A stretch of 28,148 bases of DNA, from the NCBI GenBank assembly GCA_958431815.1, contig CAUASB010000015.1, positions 1-28,148 of the forward strand, read 5' to 3'. This document shows, piece by piece, positions 8,187 through 15,370 of this stretch; the stretch's first letter is position 1; every line of letters begins with the position of its first letter. Origin of the DNA: an uncultured Eggerthella sp. Its GTDB lineage: Bacteria; Actinomycetota; Coriobacteriia; Coriobacteriales; Eggerthellaceae. The translations under genes and the position numbers were made by a program. A model generated the notes under the pieces. The model was not told where the DNA came from. It saw nothing but the letters and a program-made list of their open reading frames with translations, and ran no database searches.

Positions 8187-9045
8187 CGGTCATTCCTCCT
8201 TTGCTGATTCGTTTTGCAACGGCCGACGTTGCCAGGTTGATAAGAAGCACGAACACCAAAAGCAGCACAGCCGTTGCATAGGTTGCGTCGATATGCAGGC
8301 CCTCGCTTGCCAACAGGTACATGTGCACTGCCAAGGTGCGGGTGGAATCGAACACCGAAGAAGGCACCGCTGCAATGGAACCGGCAGTGTAGATGAGCGC
8401 CGCCGATTCCCCCACCGTACGGCCGATGGCCAGGATGATGCCGCCCAAAATGCCGGGGATGGCAGAGGGCAGCACGATGCGAAACACCGTGCGGAAACGC
8501 CCCGCTCCCAAGCCGAACGACCCTTCGCGGTACAAGTCGGGCACCGCGGCCAGGGCTTCCTGCGTTGCCCGCATGATGATGGGAAACGTCATGATGGCCA
8601 TGGTGCACACACCCGCCAGAAGAGAAAGCCCCCACTGCAGGTAGTACACGAAGAACAAGAGCCCGAACAGGCCGTACACAATGGAGGGAATGCCCGAGAG
8701 CGTTTCGGTGGCAAGCGCCACCAGCCGCACGAACCAGTTGCCGCGGTCGGTGTACTCGTTCAGGAAGATTGCCGCCCCAATGCCGAACACCGAAGAGCAG
8801 GAAACCGAAAGCACAATGACGATAAGCGTGTTGAACAGCGCCGGCATGAACGAGCAGTTGTTGGAATTGTAGGTAAGCTCGAACATCTCGGGCTTGATCT
8901 GGGGAATGCCCATCACAAGGATGTAGCCGATGATGAAGCACACCGCCAAAACCGTGAGCACGGTGCTGGCGTACACCAGCACGCGGAACACCCACGAAGA
9001 AGGTTTAGCTGGTTTGGTGCGCGTAAGAACCGTGTTGTTAGGCAT
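8179..9045 (-). CDS. pstA: Phosphate ABC transporter, permease subunit PstA
   Basis: A 288-aa inner-membrane protein with six predicted membrane segments, the first at about residues 21-46. It has the binding-protein-dependent permease (EAA) loop in the ATQEALAAVPDLYREGSFGLGAG region, which docks onto PstB. SGIPSIVYGLFGLLFF is the conserved Pst permease segment. It pairs with PstC to form the phosphate channel. Its start overlaps pstC by 8 nt and its end overlaps pstB by 8 nt. Confidence 0.95.
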   Translation of the reverse strand: MPNNTVLTRTKPAKPSSWVFRVLVYASTVLTVLAVCFIIGYILVMGIPQIKPEMFELTYNSNNCSFMPALFNTLIVIVLSVSCSSVFGIGAAIFLNEYTDRGNWFVRLVALATETLSGIPSIVYGLFGLLFFVYYLQWGLSLLAGVCTMAIMTFPIIMRATQEALAAVPDLYREGSFGLGAGRFRTVFRIVLPSAIPGILGGIILAIGRTVGESAALIYTAGSIAAVPSSVFDSTRTLAVHMYLLASEGLHIDATYATAVLLLVFVLLINLATSAVAKRISKGGMTDE

Positions 9046-9892
9046 TGCTCCCCTTTCGCTTCAACGCAGAGAACGCGAAATTGATAACCAGGATGAACAC
9101 GAACAGCACGCATGCCGTGCCGATAAGCGCACCGCGGTGCAAGTCGGCGGCATAGCCCATTTCAAGCACGATGTTGGCCGTCATGGTACGCACGCCATCG
9201 GTGATGGCACCGGGGAGCTTCACCTGGTTGCCGGCAATCATAATCACCGCCATGGTTTCGCCGATGGCGCGGCCAATGGCCAAGATCACCGACGCCAAAA
9301 TGCCCGATGTCGCCGCAGGCAGCACCACATGCATAACGCTGCGTTCATGGTCGGCGCCAAGGGCAAGGGCACCTTCGTAGTAGCTTTGCGGCACCGCGCG
9401 CAACGCCGATTCGGAAAGCGTGATGATGGTGGGCAGAATCATGATGCCCAGCACCAACGAAGCGCACAGGATGGATTGGCCAGTGCCACCAATGTTGTTC
9501 CTGATGAAGGGAACCAGCACCACCAAGCCGAAGAAGCCATAGACCACCGAAGGGATGCCGGCAAGCAACTGCACGCCGTTCTTCGCTATGCGGGAAACAC
9601 GTTCGCTGCCGAAGCATGCCAAGAACACCGCGCATAGGATACCCAGCGGAACGCCGATAACCAGTGCGCCCGCCATAACGTAAAAGCTTCCCAGGACCAT
9701 AACGCCAATGCCGTACACGTCGCTTGTTGGCTGCCAGGTGGTTCCGAAAAGGAAGTTGAAGAAGCCGATTTCGGCAATGGCCGGAATACCATTACCGAAG
9801 ATGAAGACGCAGATAACCACAACCGCAGCCACCGAAATGGCTGCGGCTAAGGCAAAGAGCATCTTGGCAATAAGCTCTTTAGCTTGGGTCAT
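9038..9892 (-). CDS. pstC: Phosphate ABC transporter, permease subunit PstC
   Basis: A 284-aa, six-segment membrane permease. Its periplasmic-type loop contains FGTTWQPTSDVYGI, the hallmark of PstC (FxxxWxP), and it has LLAGIPSVVYGFFGL and the EAA loop ALRAVPQSYYEGALALGA. It forms the translocation path with PstA. The start lies 4 nt after the pstS stop and its 3' end overlaps pstA, so the five genes form one operon in the order S-C-A-B-U. Confidence 0.96.
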   Translation of the reverse strand: MTQAKELIAKMLFALAAAISVAAVVVICVFIFGNGIPAIAEIGFFNFLFGTTWQPTSDVYGIGVMVLGSFYVMAGALVIGVPLGILCAVFLACFGSERVSRIAKNGVQLLAGIPSVVYGFFGLVVLVPFIRNNIGGTGQSILCASLVLGIMILPTIITLSESALRAVPQSYYEGALALGADHERSVMHVVLPAATSGILASVILAIGRAIGETMAVIMIAGNQVKLPGAITDGVRTMTANIVLEMGYAADLHRGALIGTACVLFVFILVINFAFSALKRKGSNA

Positions 9893-9896
9893 CTGG

Positions 9897-10799
9897 CTAA
9901 CCGATCTCGCTCCACTTGGACACTTCGCCGGTGAAGATCTGCTTTACCTGGTCGGAGGTAAGGCTGTCGAGCTTATTGTCGTTGTTCACGATAACGGCAA
10001 TGCCGTCGGTTGCGATAACGGTGGACTCAGCACCCTGCTGCTTCTCGGAATCCTTCAGGTCGCGGGAAGCCATGCCCAAATCGCATGCGCCTTCGATAGC
10101 GGAGGTTACGCCCGTGGTGGAATCGGACTGGTTCACCTCAACGGTTACGTTGGGGTTCAAGCCCTTATAGGCCTCGGCAAGCTTTTCCATAACAGGCGTC
10201 ACGGAAGAAGAACCAGCAATGGTCACCTTGCCGGAAAGGCCAGAAGCAGTGTAGGACGTGCTTGCGTCCAAGGGGATGTAGCCCTCCTGCTCAACAACCT
10301 TCTGACCATCGGTGCTCAGAACGTACTTCATGAAGTCCTGCGCAACATCGGAAAGCTTCTTGCCGTTGTTGGTAACAACGTTGAACGGACGGGAAACCTT
10401 GTAGGAACCGTTCTTCACGTTTTCGGCGGTTGCCTCGGCACCGTCGATCTTCACTGCCTTCACGGTATCGTCCAAAGAACCAAGGGAAATGTAGCCGATA
10501 GCGTCAGCGTCGTTTGCAACGGTGGTCTTCATAACGGCCGTGGAATTGGTGATGGCCGCAGAAGACGTGGTCTTGTCAACCTTCTTGCCGCTGTCGTCCT
10601 TTTCCTCGATGTTGAAGAGCTCGATGAACGCGCCGCGCGTGCCGGAGCCGTCTTCACGAGAGGTTACGTTGATGGAAGCGTCGTTCGAAGCGCTCTTGGA
10701 ATCGTTGCTGTTGCCGCTGCAGCCTGCCAGCAAACCGCATACCGCCGCAAAGCACAAAGCCAGCGCGCCGATCAGAACCTTGTTCCTTACCGTACTCAC
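9897..10799 (-). CDS. pstS: Phosphate-binding lipoprotein PstS, circularly permuted lobe order
   Basis: Extracellular phosphate receptor of the Pst importer. A GTG start at 10799, 8 nt after AAGGA, gives 300 aa with a lipoprotein signal (lipobox LLAGC, lipidated Cys27); the 57 upstream in-frame codons lack a site and are excluded. A TTG two codons earlier is the alternative start. Phosphate-contact motifs are present: SREDGSGTR, AGSSSVTPV, MASRDL and ATDGIAVIVN. Their order is unusual. The segment with SREDGSGTR and IGYISLGSLDD, normally the second half, comes first, and the protein ends at QIFTGEVSKWSEIG, which in classical PstS directly precedes the SREDGSGTR segment. All of the family's parts appear present, so this looks like a working permuted form and not a fragment. 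Confidence 0.92.
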   Translation of the reverse strand: MSTVRNKVLIGALALCFAAVCGLLAGCSGNSNDSKSASNDASINVTSREDGSGTRGAFIELFNIEEKDDSGKKVDKTTSSAAITNSTAVMKTTVANDADAIGYISLGSLDDTVKAVKIDGAEATAENVKNGSYKVSRPFNVVTNNGKKLSDVAQDFMKYVLSTDGQKVVEQEGYIPLDASTSYTASGLSGKVTIAGSSSVTPVMEKLAEAYKGLNPNVTVEVNQSDSTTGVTSAIEGACDLGMASRDLKDSEKQQGAESTVIATDGIAVIVNNDNKLDSLTSDQVKQIFTGEVSKWSEIG

Positions 10800-10869
10800 T
10801 TTCAAGTTCCTTCTTTCTCTTGAAGATCTGCGGTGCCCTGCCCGTTCGCACGGACACCAGATTGCAGGA

Positions 10870-10936
10870 ACTATAGTGAGCACCCCACACCTTGCAGTGG
10901 TTACACAGATTTGAAAGAAGGTTAGCGTTCGGTAAA
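10870..10936 (-). promoter_or_regulatory. Candidate pstS promoter with PHO-box-like repeats
   Basis: On the minus strand a TATAGT -10 (10870-10875) lacks a good -35. Upstream lie three GGTT(A)-type half-sites, written on the plus strand: GGTTAC (10899-10904), GGTTAG (10920-10925) and GGTAAA (10931-10936). The last two are exactly 11 bp apart, the spacing typical of PhoP/PhoB direct repeats. The innermost site overlaps the -35 region, as in activator-dependent promoters. The cognate regulator is encoded next door. Confidence 0.4.
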
Positions 10937-10961
10937 GCGGCGCGTCATTTGAAAAAAAGTT
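10909..10961 (+). repeat. Imperfect 15-bp direct repeat in the divergent pho control region
   Basis: ATTTGAAAGAAGGTT (10909-10923) and ATTTGAAAAAAAGTT (10947-10961) match at 13 of 15 positions with start points 38 bp apart. It lies between the divergent pstS and response-regulator genes and may be another regulator site. Confidence 0.4.
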
Positions 10962-11028
10962 GTTAAACACCGCAGCAGCACGGGGGTTTGCCGCGATAAT
11001 TTAACAATTGAAGGAAAGGAAGCCCCCG

Positions 11029-11727
11029 TTGACTACTATATTGCTTATCGAAGACGACCCCACCATTCGTCTTACCACCGAGTTTTCCCTGACCAAACAC
11101 GGTTATGCGGTCAGCTCATGCGAAGATGGCCAATCGGGTTACGAAACAGCCCTTTCCATCGAGCCCGACCTTATCCTGCTTGATGTGATGCTTCCCGGCA
11201 TGAACGGCTTCGAAGTTGCGAAGAACCTGCGCTCCGAAGGCTTCAAATCGCCCATCTTGATGCTTACCGCGCTCGACTCCGACCAAGACAAGGTAAAAGG
11301 CCTTGATGCCGGCGCCGACGATTACGTAACGAAACCGTTTTCCACCGAAGTGCTGCTTGCCCGCATCCGTGCGAACCTGCGCCGCTCCGAGTTAGATGGC
11401 GTGAGCACCACCACCCCGCAGACGTTCGGCGATTTGACGCTTGATGTGGAAAACAGCACCGCAAGTGTAAAGGGCAAAGTGCTGAAGCTGCGCAGCAAGG
11501 AGCTCCAACTCCTCTTCGCGCTGGCAGAGCGTGAAGGAATGCTCTGCCGCCGCACGTGGCTTACCCAAAAGGTGTGGAAGGAAGATTATTTGAGCACGTC
11601 CCGCACCATCGACGTGCACATCCGACGCCTTCGCTCGGTGCTCGACGAGAACAGCGATTACCGCTTCATCCATACCGTACACGGCATGGGCTACCGCTTC
11701 GAGCCGGTGAAGAAGACCGAGGAGTAG
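11029..11727 (+). CDS. OmpR/PhoB-family response regulator (PhoP/RegX3-like)
   Basis: A TTG start at 11029 lies 6-7 nt after AAAGGAAG and yields MTTILLIEDDP, 232 aa. The receiver domain (1-120) has the acidic pair D9-D10, phospho-acceptor D52 in LLDVMLPG, T80 and K102 (TKPF). The C-terminal winged-helix domain (about 130-228) contains LRSKELQLLF and TIDVHIRRLR, the recognition-helix region of the OmpR family. Together with the downstream kinase and the divergent pst operon, the likely role is the phosphate-starvation regulator. An in-frame TTG at 11008 would place the ribosome site inside the gene, so it was not chosen. Confidence 0.88.
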   Translation: MTTILLIEDDPTIRLTTEFSLTKHGYAVSSCEDGQSGYETALSIEPDLILLDVMLPGMNGFEVAKNLRSEGFKSPILMLTALDSDQDKVKGLDAGADDYVTKPFSTEVLLARIRANLRRSELDGVSTTTPQTFGDLTLDVENSTASVKGKVLKLRSKELQLLFALAEREGMLCRRTWLTQKVWKEDYLSTSRTIDVHIRRLRSVLDENSDYRFIHTVHGMGYRFEPVKKTEE

Positions 11728-11736
11728 CACGCGCGC

Positions 11737-13047
11737 ATGCCCGACAGGAAGAAAGCGGCGAGCGAATCGCCCACAAGGCGCTGGCAACGGCGCTTCATCA
11801 TCGTGTACCTGATCGTTGCCCTGGTTTTCGCAGCGTGTTTTGCGATTTTCGCCCTAAGCCCCATAAACGACAAGATCCTCGACCGACAAACCGCCAACCT
11901 TACCTCAACCGCGCAGGCACAGGCGCAGGCGCTTGCCTACGTTGACGATGCGCAGACGTTCGTCAAAAAATCGGCCGAGGGCACCGATTTGCGCATAACC
12001 CTTATCGCGCAGGACGGTAATGTGGTAGCCGATTCCGAGGTAGATCCTTCAACCCTTGAAAACCATCTGGGACGCGAGGAAGTGGACAGCGCCCTGCAGG
12101 GCGAAAACGGCGAGGCACAGCGCGTAAGCTCCACCGACGACACCGATCGGTTGTACGTTGCGGTGCCCGCCACCTACCAGGCGCAAGCGATGGCGCTGCG
12201 CATCAGCGAGCCTTCCACCGCCGTCACCACCGCTGCCGACACCACCCGCAGCACCGCGCTTATCATCTGTGGCATGGGCATCATCGCGTTTGCGGCCATC
12301 GCGCTGTTCACGTACCGCGAGTCGAAGGTGCCCCTGCGCAAATTCGACCAGGTGCGATCCGACTTTGTTGCCAACGCCAGCCATGAGCTGAAAACACCGG
12401 TTGCGGGCATCCGCCTGCTGTCGGAGGCCATCCGCGATGCTTCCGATGTAGGCGACGAAAAGAGCCTGCACCTGTTCATCGACCGTCTGGACAACGAAGC
12501 CGAACGCCTACAGCGTTTGGTGATTGACCTTCTGGACCTTTCCCGCCTGGAAGAACAGCAGAATTCAGAGCGCACGCCCCGCGCCGACCTGCACAGCACC
12601 CTTACTACCAGCTACTTGGCACACAAGGGGCAGGCGGAAGACAAGGGCATCGAGCTGGTGCTCGACGATCGCTCCCAGCCAGGCGACAACTGCTACGCCG
12701 ATATGGAGCCTTCCGATGCTTCGCTGATCTTCGACAACCTCATCGAAAACGCCATCATGTACACCGACGAGGGCAGCATTCTGGTAACCCTTGAGCCGCG
12801 CGTGCACGAAACGGAGATTTCGGTGAAGGATACGGGCATCGGCATCCCGCAAGCAGACCAGTCGCGCATCTTCGAGCGCTTCTACCGCGTGAACAAGGCA
12901 CGAAGCCGCGAAGTAGGCGGCACCGGCCTGGGGCTTTCCCTGGTACGCCACGCTGTAGAGCGCGGCAGCGGTTCCATCGAGGTGAACAGCACCGTAGGCC
13001 AAGGTACCGAGTTCGTCGTGCACCTTCCCAAGTCGAAAACCGAATAG
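11737..13047 (+). CDS. PhoR-like membrane sensor histidine kinase
   Basis: The 436-aa kinase has TM segments at about 20-40 and 173-193 enclosing an extracytoplasmic domain of about 130 residues. The DHp H-box is FVANASHELKTP (H216), and the ATPase domain has N-box IFDNLIENA, G1 DTGIGIP, F-box FERFYR and G2 GGTGLGLSL. Only about 17 residues separate TM2 from the DHp start, so the HAMP and PAS modules seen in many PhoR proteins are missing. It starts 9 nt after the regulator stop, with GAGGAG overlapping that stop, so the two are co-translated. Context points to phosphate sensing via PhoU and Pst, though ligand recognition is not provable here. Confidence 0.88.
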   Translation: MPDRKKAASESPTRRWQRRFIIVYLIVALVFAACFAIFALSPINDKILDRQTANLTSTAQAQAQALAYVDDAQTFVKKSAEGTDLRITLIAQDGNVVADSEVDPSTLENHLGREEVDSALQGENGEAQRVSSTDDTDRLYVAVPATYQAQAMALRISEPSTAVTTAADTTRSTALIICGMGIIAFAAIALFTYRESKVPLRKFDQVRSDFVANASHELKTPVAGIRLLSEAIRDASDVGDEKSLHLFIDRLDNEAERLQRLVIDLLDLSRLEEQQNSERTPRADLHSTLTTSYLAHKGQAEDKGIELVLDDRSQPGDNCYADMEPSDASLIFDNLIENAIMYTDEGSILVTLEPRVHETEISVKDTGIGIPQADQSRIFERFYRVNKARSREVGGTGLGLSLVRHAVERGSGSIEVNSTVGQGTEFVVHLPKSKTE

Positions 13048-13071
13048 CAACAAGGCAAGTGTCCCACTCTG

Positions 13072-13929
13072 CTACGAACGGGCAAGCGTCTTGTTACGGT
13101 ACATGTCCTGGTCGGCGTAGTGGAGTGCTTTGCCGAACGAAGGGGTATTGCTGTTCCCTGAAACCGTGTAGAAACCCAGCGCCACATCAAGGTTGATGGT
13201 CTCGTCGCTTCTGCGGGCAAGTTCTTCCTTGATATTCGAGATAAGGATTCGCGTCTCGTCAGCAGAGGTGTTCTTGCATGAGATAAGGAATTCGTCCCCA
13301 CCAAGGCGAATAGGCGTGCAGCCCTCGGGCACGCAGGACTGAAGCACTTTGGCAACACGCTTCAGCAGCACGTCCCCATATTCATGGCCAAGGGTGTCGT
13401 TGATCTGCTTCAGATAATTGCAGTCGGCAACCACCAAGCTCACCGGGTAGTTCTCGCCGCACATCAAATGATCGGAATGCACTTCCATGTAGTTGCGGTT
13501 CTTCAGGCCGGTAAGCTTGTCTTTGAAGGAAAGCTCTGCAAGCTCTTTTTCAAGACGCTTTTCGTTGGTGACATTGCTAATAATGCCCATGATGCCGACG
13601 ACTTCGCCCTTGTCCGTCACGGGTTTCTTAGATATTTGGTAATACTGAGTTCCCTCGTCGGTTGAAAGCTCACTGATCATCTCGGAGCCCTGTCCTGTTT
13701 TAAGGATGTTCAAATCGTCTTCGTAATAGGTGCGGCCCAAATTTTCATCGTCGAAGATATCGAGATCGGTTTTGCCTATGATGCTATGGTCTTCACCGCT
13801 GTCCACCAAACTGCACACTTCAGAAATGAAGCGGTAGCGACACTCCGTGTCCTTGAAAAAGATATTTGCCGGAGCGCATTCCAAAATGGAAATCATAAGC
13901 TCACGACTTAACCCTTCGCCGTTATCCAT
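13072..13929 (-). CDS. PAS-GGDEF diguanylate cyclase
   Basis: The 285-aa cytosolic protein has an N-terminal PAS domain (about 12-122, with FFKDTECRYRFISE), a short coiled linker with KRLEKELAELS, and a GGDEF domain (about 133-284). The catalytic motif is intact, RLGGDEF (210-214), as is the entry motif DKLTGLKNRNYM. It would make cyclic di-GMP from two GTP in response to a PAS-sensed signal. The allosteric I-site RxxD is not visible five residues before GGDEF, so product inhibition may be absent. The ATG at 13929 follows GGGGAGG; the frame extends further to 13998 without a site. It converges on the kinase gene with 24 nt between and no clear terminator. Confidence 0.9.
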   Translation of the reverse strand: MDNGEGLSRELMISILECAPANIFFKDTECRYRFISEVCSLVDSGEDHSIIGKTDLDIFDDENLGRTYYEDDLNILKTGQGSEMISELSTDEGTQYYQISKKPVTDKGEVVGIMGIISNVTNEKRLEKELAELSFKDKLTGLKNRNYMEVHSDHLMCGENYPVSLVVADCNYLKQINDTLGHEYGDVLLKRVAKVLQSCVPEGCTPIRLGGDEFLISCKNTSADETRILISNIKEELARRSDETINLDVALGFYTVSGNSNTPSFGKALHYADQDMYRNKTLARS

Positions 13930-13964
13930 AGCTGCCTCCCCCAAAATCAGCATTGAACAAGCAG

Positions 13965-13994
13965 ATAATACCCCTTCCCCGAGGGATAAGACAA
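13965..13994 (-). promoter_or_regulatory. Candidate promoter of the diguanylate cyclase gene
   Basis: TTGTCT (13989-13994), an 18-nt spacer and TATTAT (13965-13970) on the minus strand, about 36 nt upstream of the start codon. Confidence 0.5.
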
Positions 13995-14338
13995 GCAAGA
14001 AAAACCAATATCATCGCAGGTCATAGGCGGGAAAACAGTTATTTCACCATACATATTCAAGATAAATGAAACGAAATTTTAATGAGGGTCGTAAAAACAT
14101 AAGCAACCAAACAGAGGAACTTGAAACATCACGTCGAAGAGCAAAGCGAATTCGACAAACGCCCGAAAGGGCGTTTACCAAACTCCGGGCATGCGCCAGT
14201 AAAACAGCGAGGGGCGCACTAGCGAGTGCAAATGCCGTGAAAGACCGCGCCAGGCGTGCGAACGCACGTCAAGCGGGCTTGGAGCGGCAGTTGCGCCGCT
14301 AGCGCGTCCCGCAGCGTCATTACGCCTCAAACGAAAAA

Positions 14339-14360
14339 GCGCCGTTCGGAAGAACGGCGC
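14339..14360 (-). terminator. Terminator-like hairpin
   Basis: Perfect 9-bp stem GCGCCGTTC/GAACGGCGC with a 4-nt loop, followed on the minus strand by TTTTTCGTTT. It lies just beyond the truncated tRNA-Gly copy. Confidence 0.6.
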
Positions 14361-14368
14361 AAAACGAA

Positions 14369-14389
14369 CTGGAGCGGGTGACGGGAATC
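14369..14389 (-). repeat. 21-bp duplicate of the tRNA-Gly 3' end (possible att remnant)
   Basis: Bases 14369-14389 are identical to 14560-14580, which hold the T-stem 3' strand, acceptor 3' strand and CCA of tRNA-Gly. Identity stops at the T-loop, and the two copies are in direct orientation. A tRNA 3'-end direct repeat of this kind is what integrases leave at the far end of an integrated element, but only 170 bp separate the two copies. Confidence 0.6.
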
Positions 14390-14445
14390 CCGCGTTCTTC
14401 GAACGCTCTTTCCCTTGGCGCTAAGCGCCTGCGGGCAAATTCCTA

Positions 14446-14468
14446 AAAACGTGCCACTGGCACGTTTT
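14446..14468. terminator. Bidirectional terminator-like hairpin
   Basis: 10-bp stem AAAACGTGCC/GGCACGTTTT with a 3-nt loop. A T-run closes the hairpin on either strand. Confidence 0.5.
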
Positions 14469-14525
14469 CTTAACGGAATTTCACCTCATCGGTTCGATTC
14501 CCTACTACCTTGCTGAAATAAAAAA

Positions 14526-14551
14526 GCGAGCAAGGAGTTTACCTTGCTCGC
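14526..14551 (-). terminator. Terminator of the tRNA-Pro/tRNA-Gly unit
   Basis: Perfect 10-bp stem GCGAGCAAGG/CCTTGCTCGC with a 6-nt loop, followed on the minus strand by TTTTTTATTTC. It begins 9 nt after the tRNA-Gly CCA. Confidence 0.85.
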
Positions 14552-14560
14552 AACATAACC

Positions 14561-14634
14561 TGGAGCGGGTGACGGGAATCGAACCCGCCTCATCAGCTTG
14601 GAAGGCTGAGGTTCTACCAATGAACTACACCCGC
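14561..14634 (-). tRNA. tRNA-Gly (TCC)
   Basis: Complete cloverleaf. The acceptor GCGGGTG begins at 14634, the anticodon loop CTTCCAA gives TCC, the T-loop is TTCGATT, and CCA is encoded at 14561-14563. Its 3' 20 nt are duplicated at 14369-14389. Confidence 0.97.
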
Positions 14635-14641
14635 AAAAAAA

Positions 14642-14718
14642 TGGTCGGGATGACAGGATTCGAACCTGCGACATCCTGCTCCCAAAGCAGGCGCGCTACC
14701 AAACTGCGCCACATCCCG
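14642..14718 (-). tRNA. tRNA-Pro (TGG)
   Basis: Complete cloverleaf. The acceptor CGGGATG begins at 14718, the anticodon loop TTTGGGA gives TGG, the T-loop is TTCGAAT, and CCA is encoded at 14642-14644. Seven nt separate it from tRNA-Gly, so the two form one transcript. Confidence 0.97.
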
Positions 14719-14734
14719 AACGCAACGGTTAGAT

Positions 14735-14763
14735 AGTATACCAGAACTATTCAGCTGGTTGAA
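14735..14763 (-). promoter_or_regulatory. Promoter of the tRNA-Pro/tRNA-Gly unit
   Basis: TTCAAC (14758-14763), a 17-nt spacer and TATACT (14735-14740) on the minus strand. The -35 lies inside the 3' end of rdgB. Confidence 0.5.
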
Positions 14764-15349
14764 GCTTCTTTCTTAATTCCCTCAGGGCATTTCCACGGTG
14801 CGAAATAGCATTCTTTTCGTCCTGGGTAAGCTCGGCCATGGTCTTTTCGCCCTGGTACTCGTCGGGCAAGAACAGCGGGTCGTAACCGAACCCATGCTGG
14901 CCCTTCCCCTCAAAGCCGATATGGCCTTCCACGAAGCCCTCTGCAACCGTTTCCGTGCCGTCTTCATCGATGAACACCAGCACACTGGCAAAACGCGCCG
15001 TACGCTTTTCAGCAGGCACACCGGAAAGCTCGGAAAGCAGCTTTGCGTTGTTGGCTGCATCGTTGCCATCTTCGCCGCTGTAACGCGAAGAATACACGCC
15101 TGGCGCCCCATCAAGGGCATCTACGATAAGGCCGGAATCGTCGGCAAGCACCGCCGTATGGGAAAGCGCCTGCGCAGCACGCGCTTTGATGCGTGCGTTC
15201 TCCAAGAACGTCGTGCCCGTTTCCTCAGGGTCAGACTTCAAACCGGCATCCTTCAAGCTCTGGTATTCCCAACCCTCGAAGTTCAAAGCCGACTCGATTT
15301 CTTCCACCTTATGTGCGTTGTTGGTGGCAATCACCACGGTTTTACTCAT
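14747..15349 (-). CDS. rdgB: XTP/dITP pyrophosphatase (HAM1/RdgB family)
   Basis: House-cleaning nucleotide pyrophosphatase that removes dITP, dXTP and ITP before they enter nucleic acids. The 200-aa product has the substrate-binding start VIATNNAHKVEEI (family: ATxNxxKxxE), the catalytic segment ADDSGLIVDALDGAPGVYSSRYSG, the FGYDPLF motif that recognises the purine, and the closing SHRGNALREL. Length is typical. It starts 21 nt after the murI stop, and rdgB with murI is a common pair in Gram-positives. Confidence 0.96.
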   Translation of the reverse strand: MSKTVVIATNNAHKVEEIESALNFEGWEYQSLKDAGLKSDPEETGTTFLENARIKARAAQALSHTAVLADDSGLIVDALDGAPGVYSSRYSGEDGNDAANNAKLLSELSGVPAEKRTARFASVLVFIDEDGTETVAEGFVEGHIGFEGKGQHGFGYDPLFLPDEYQGEKTMAELTQDEKNAISHRGNALRELRKKLQPAE

Positions 15350-15370
15350 TGCGTAACCCTTTCCAGAGCC

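Larger units (their letters stand above)
13995..14559. other. Gene-poor, hairpin-rich region beside tRNA-Gly
   Basis: No convincing gene. One 78-codon frame (14066-14302) is very rich in Arg and Ala, lacks a ribosome site and matches no family I know. The DNA carries many inverted repeats: 14133-14156, 14157-14176 (8-bp stem with GAAA loop), 14255-14268, 14283-14300, 14339-14360, 14446-14468 and 14526-14551. It also holds a 21-bp copy of the tRNA-Gly 3' end (14369-14389). The last three hairpins can be read as terminators of the tRNA unit. The rest may be the remnant of an integrated element or an unrecognised structured RNA. Confidence 0.5.

Noticed and set aside
8152..9084. Long plus-strand frames opposite the pst genes
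   Set aside because: They are shadows of pstA, pstB and pstC and are full of His, Arg and Gln without any domain.
14066..14302. A 78-codon Arg/Ala-rich frame in the gene-poor region
   Set aside because: It has no ribosome-binding site, no recognisable family and extreme composition, and it runs through several inverted repeats. It is more likely non-coding.
14030..14480. Possible tmRNA, SRP RNA or RNase P RNA
   Set aside because: None of their conserved cores could be found on either strand.
14486..14674. A 62-codon minus-strand frame with tRNA-antisense-like peptide
   Set aside because: It reads through tRNA-Gly and into tRNA-Pro, a common false ORF.
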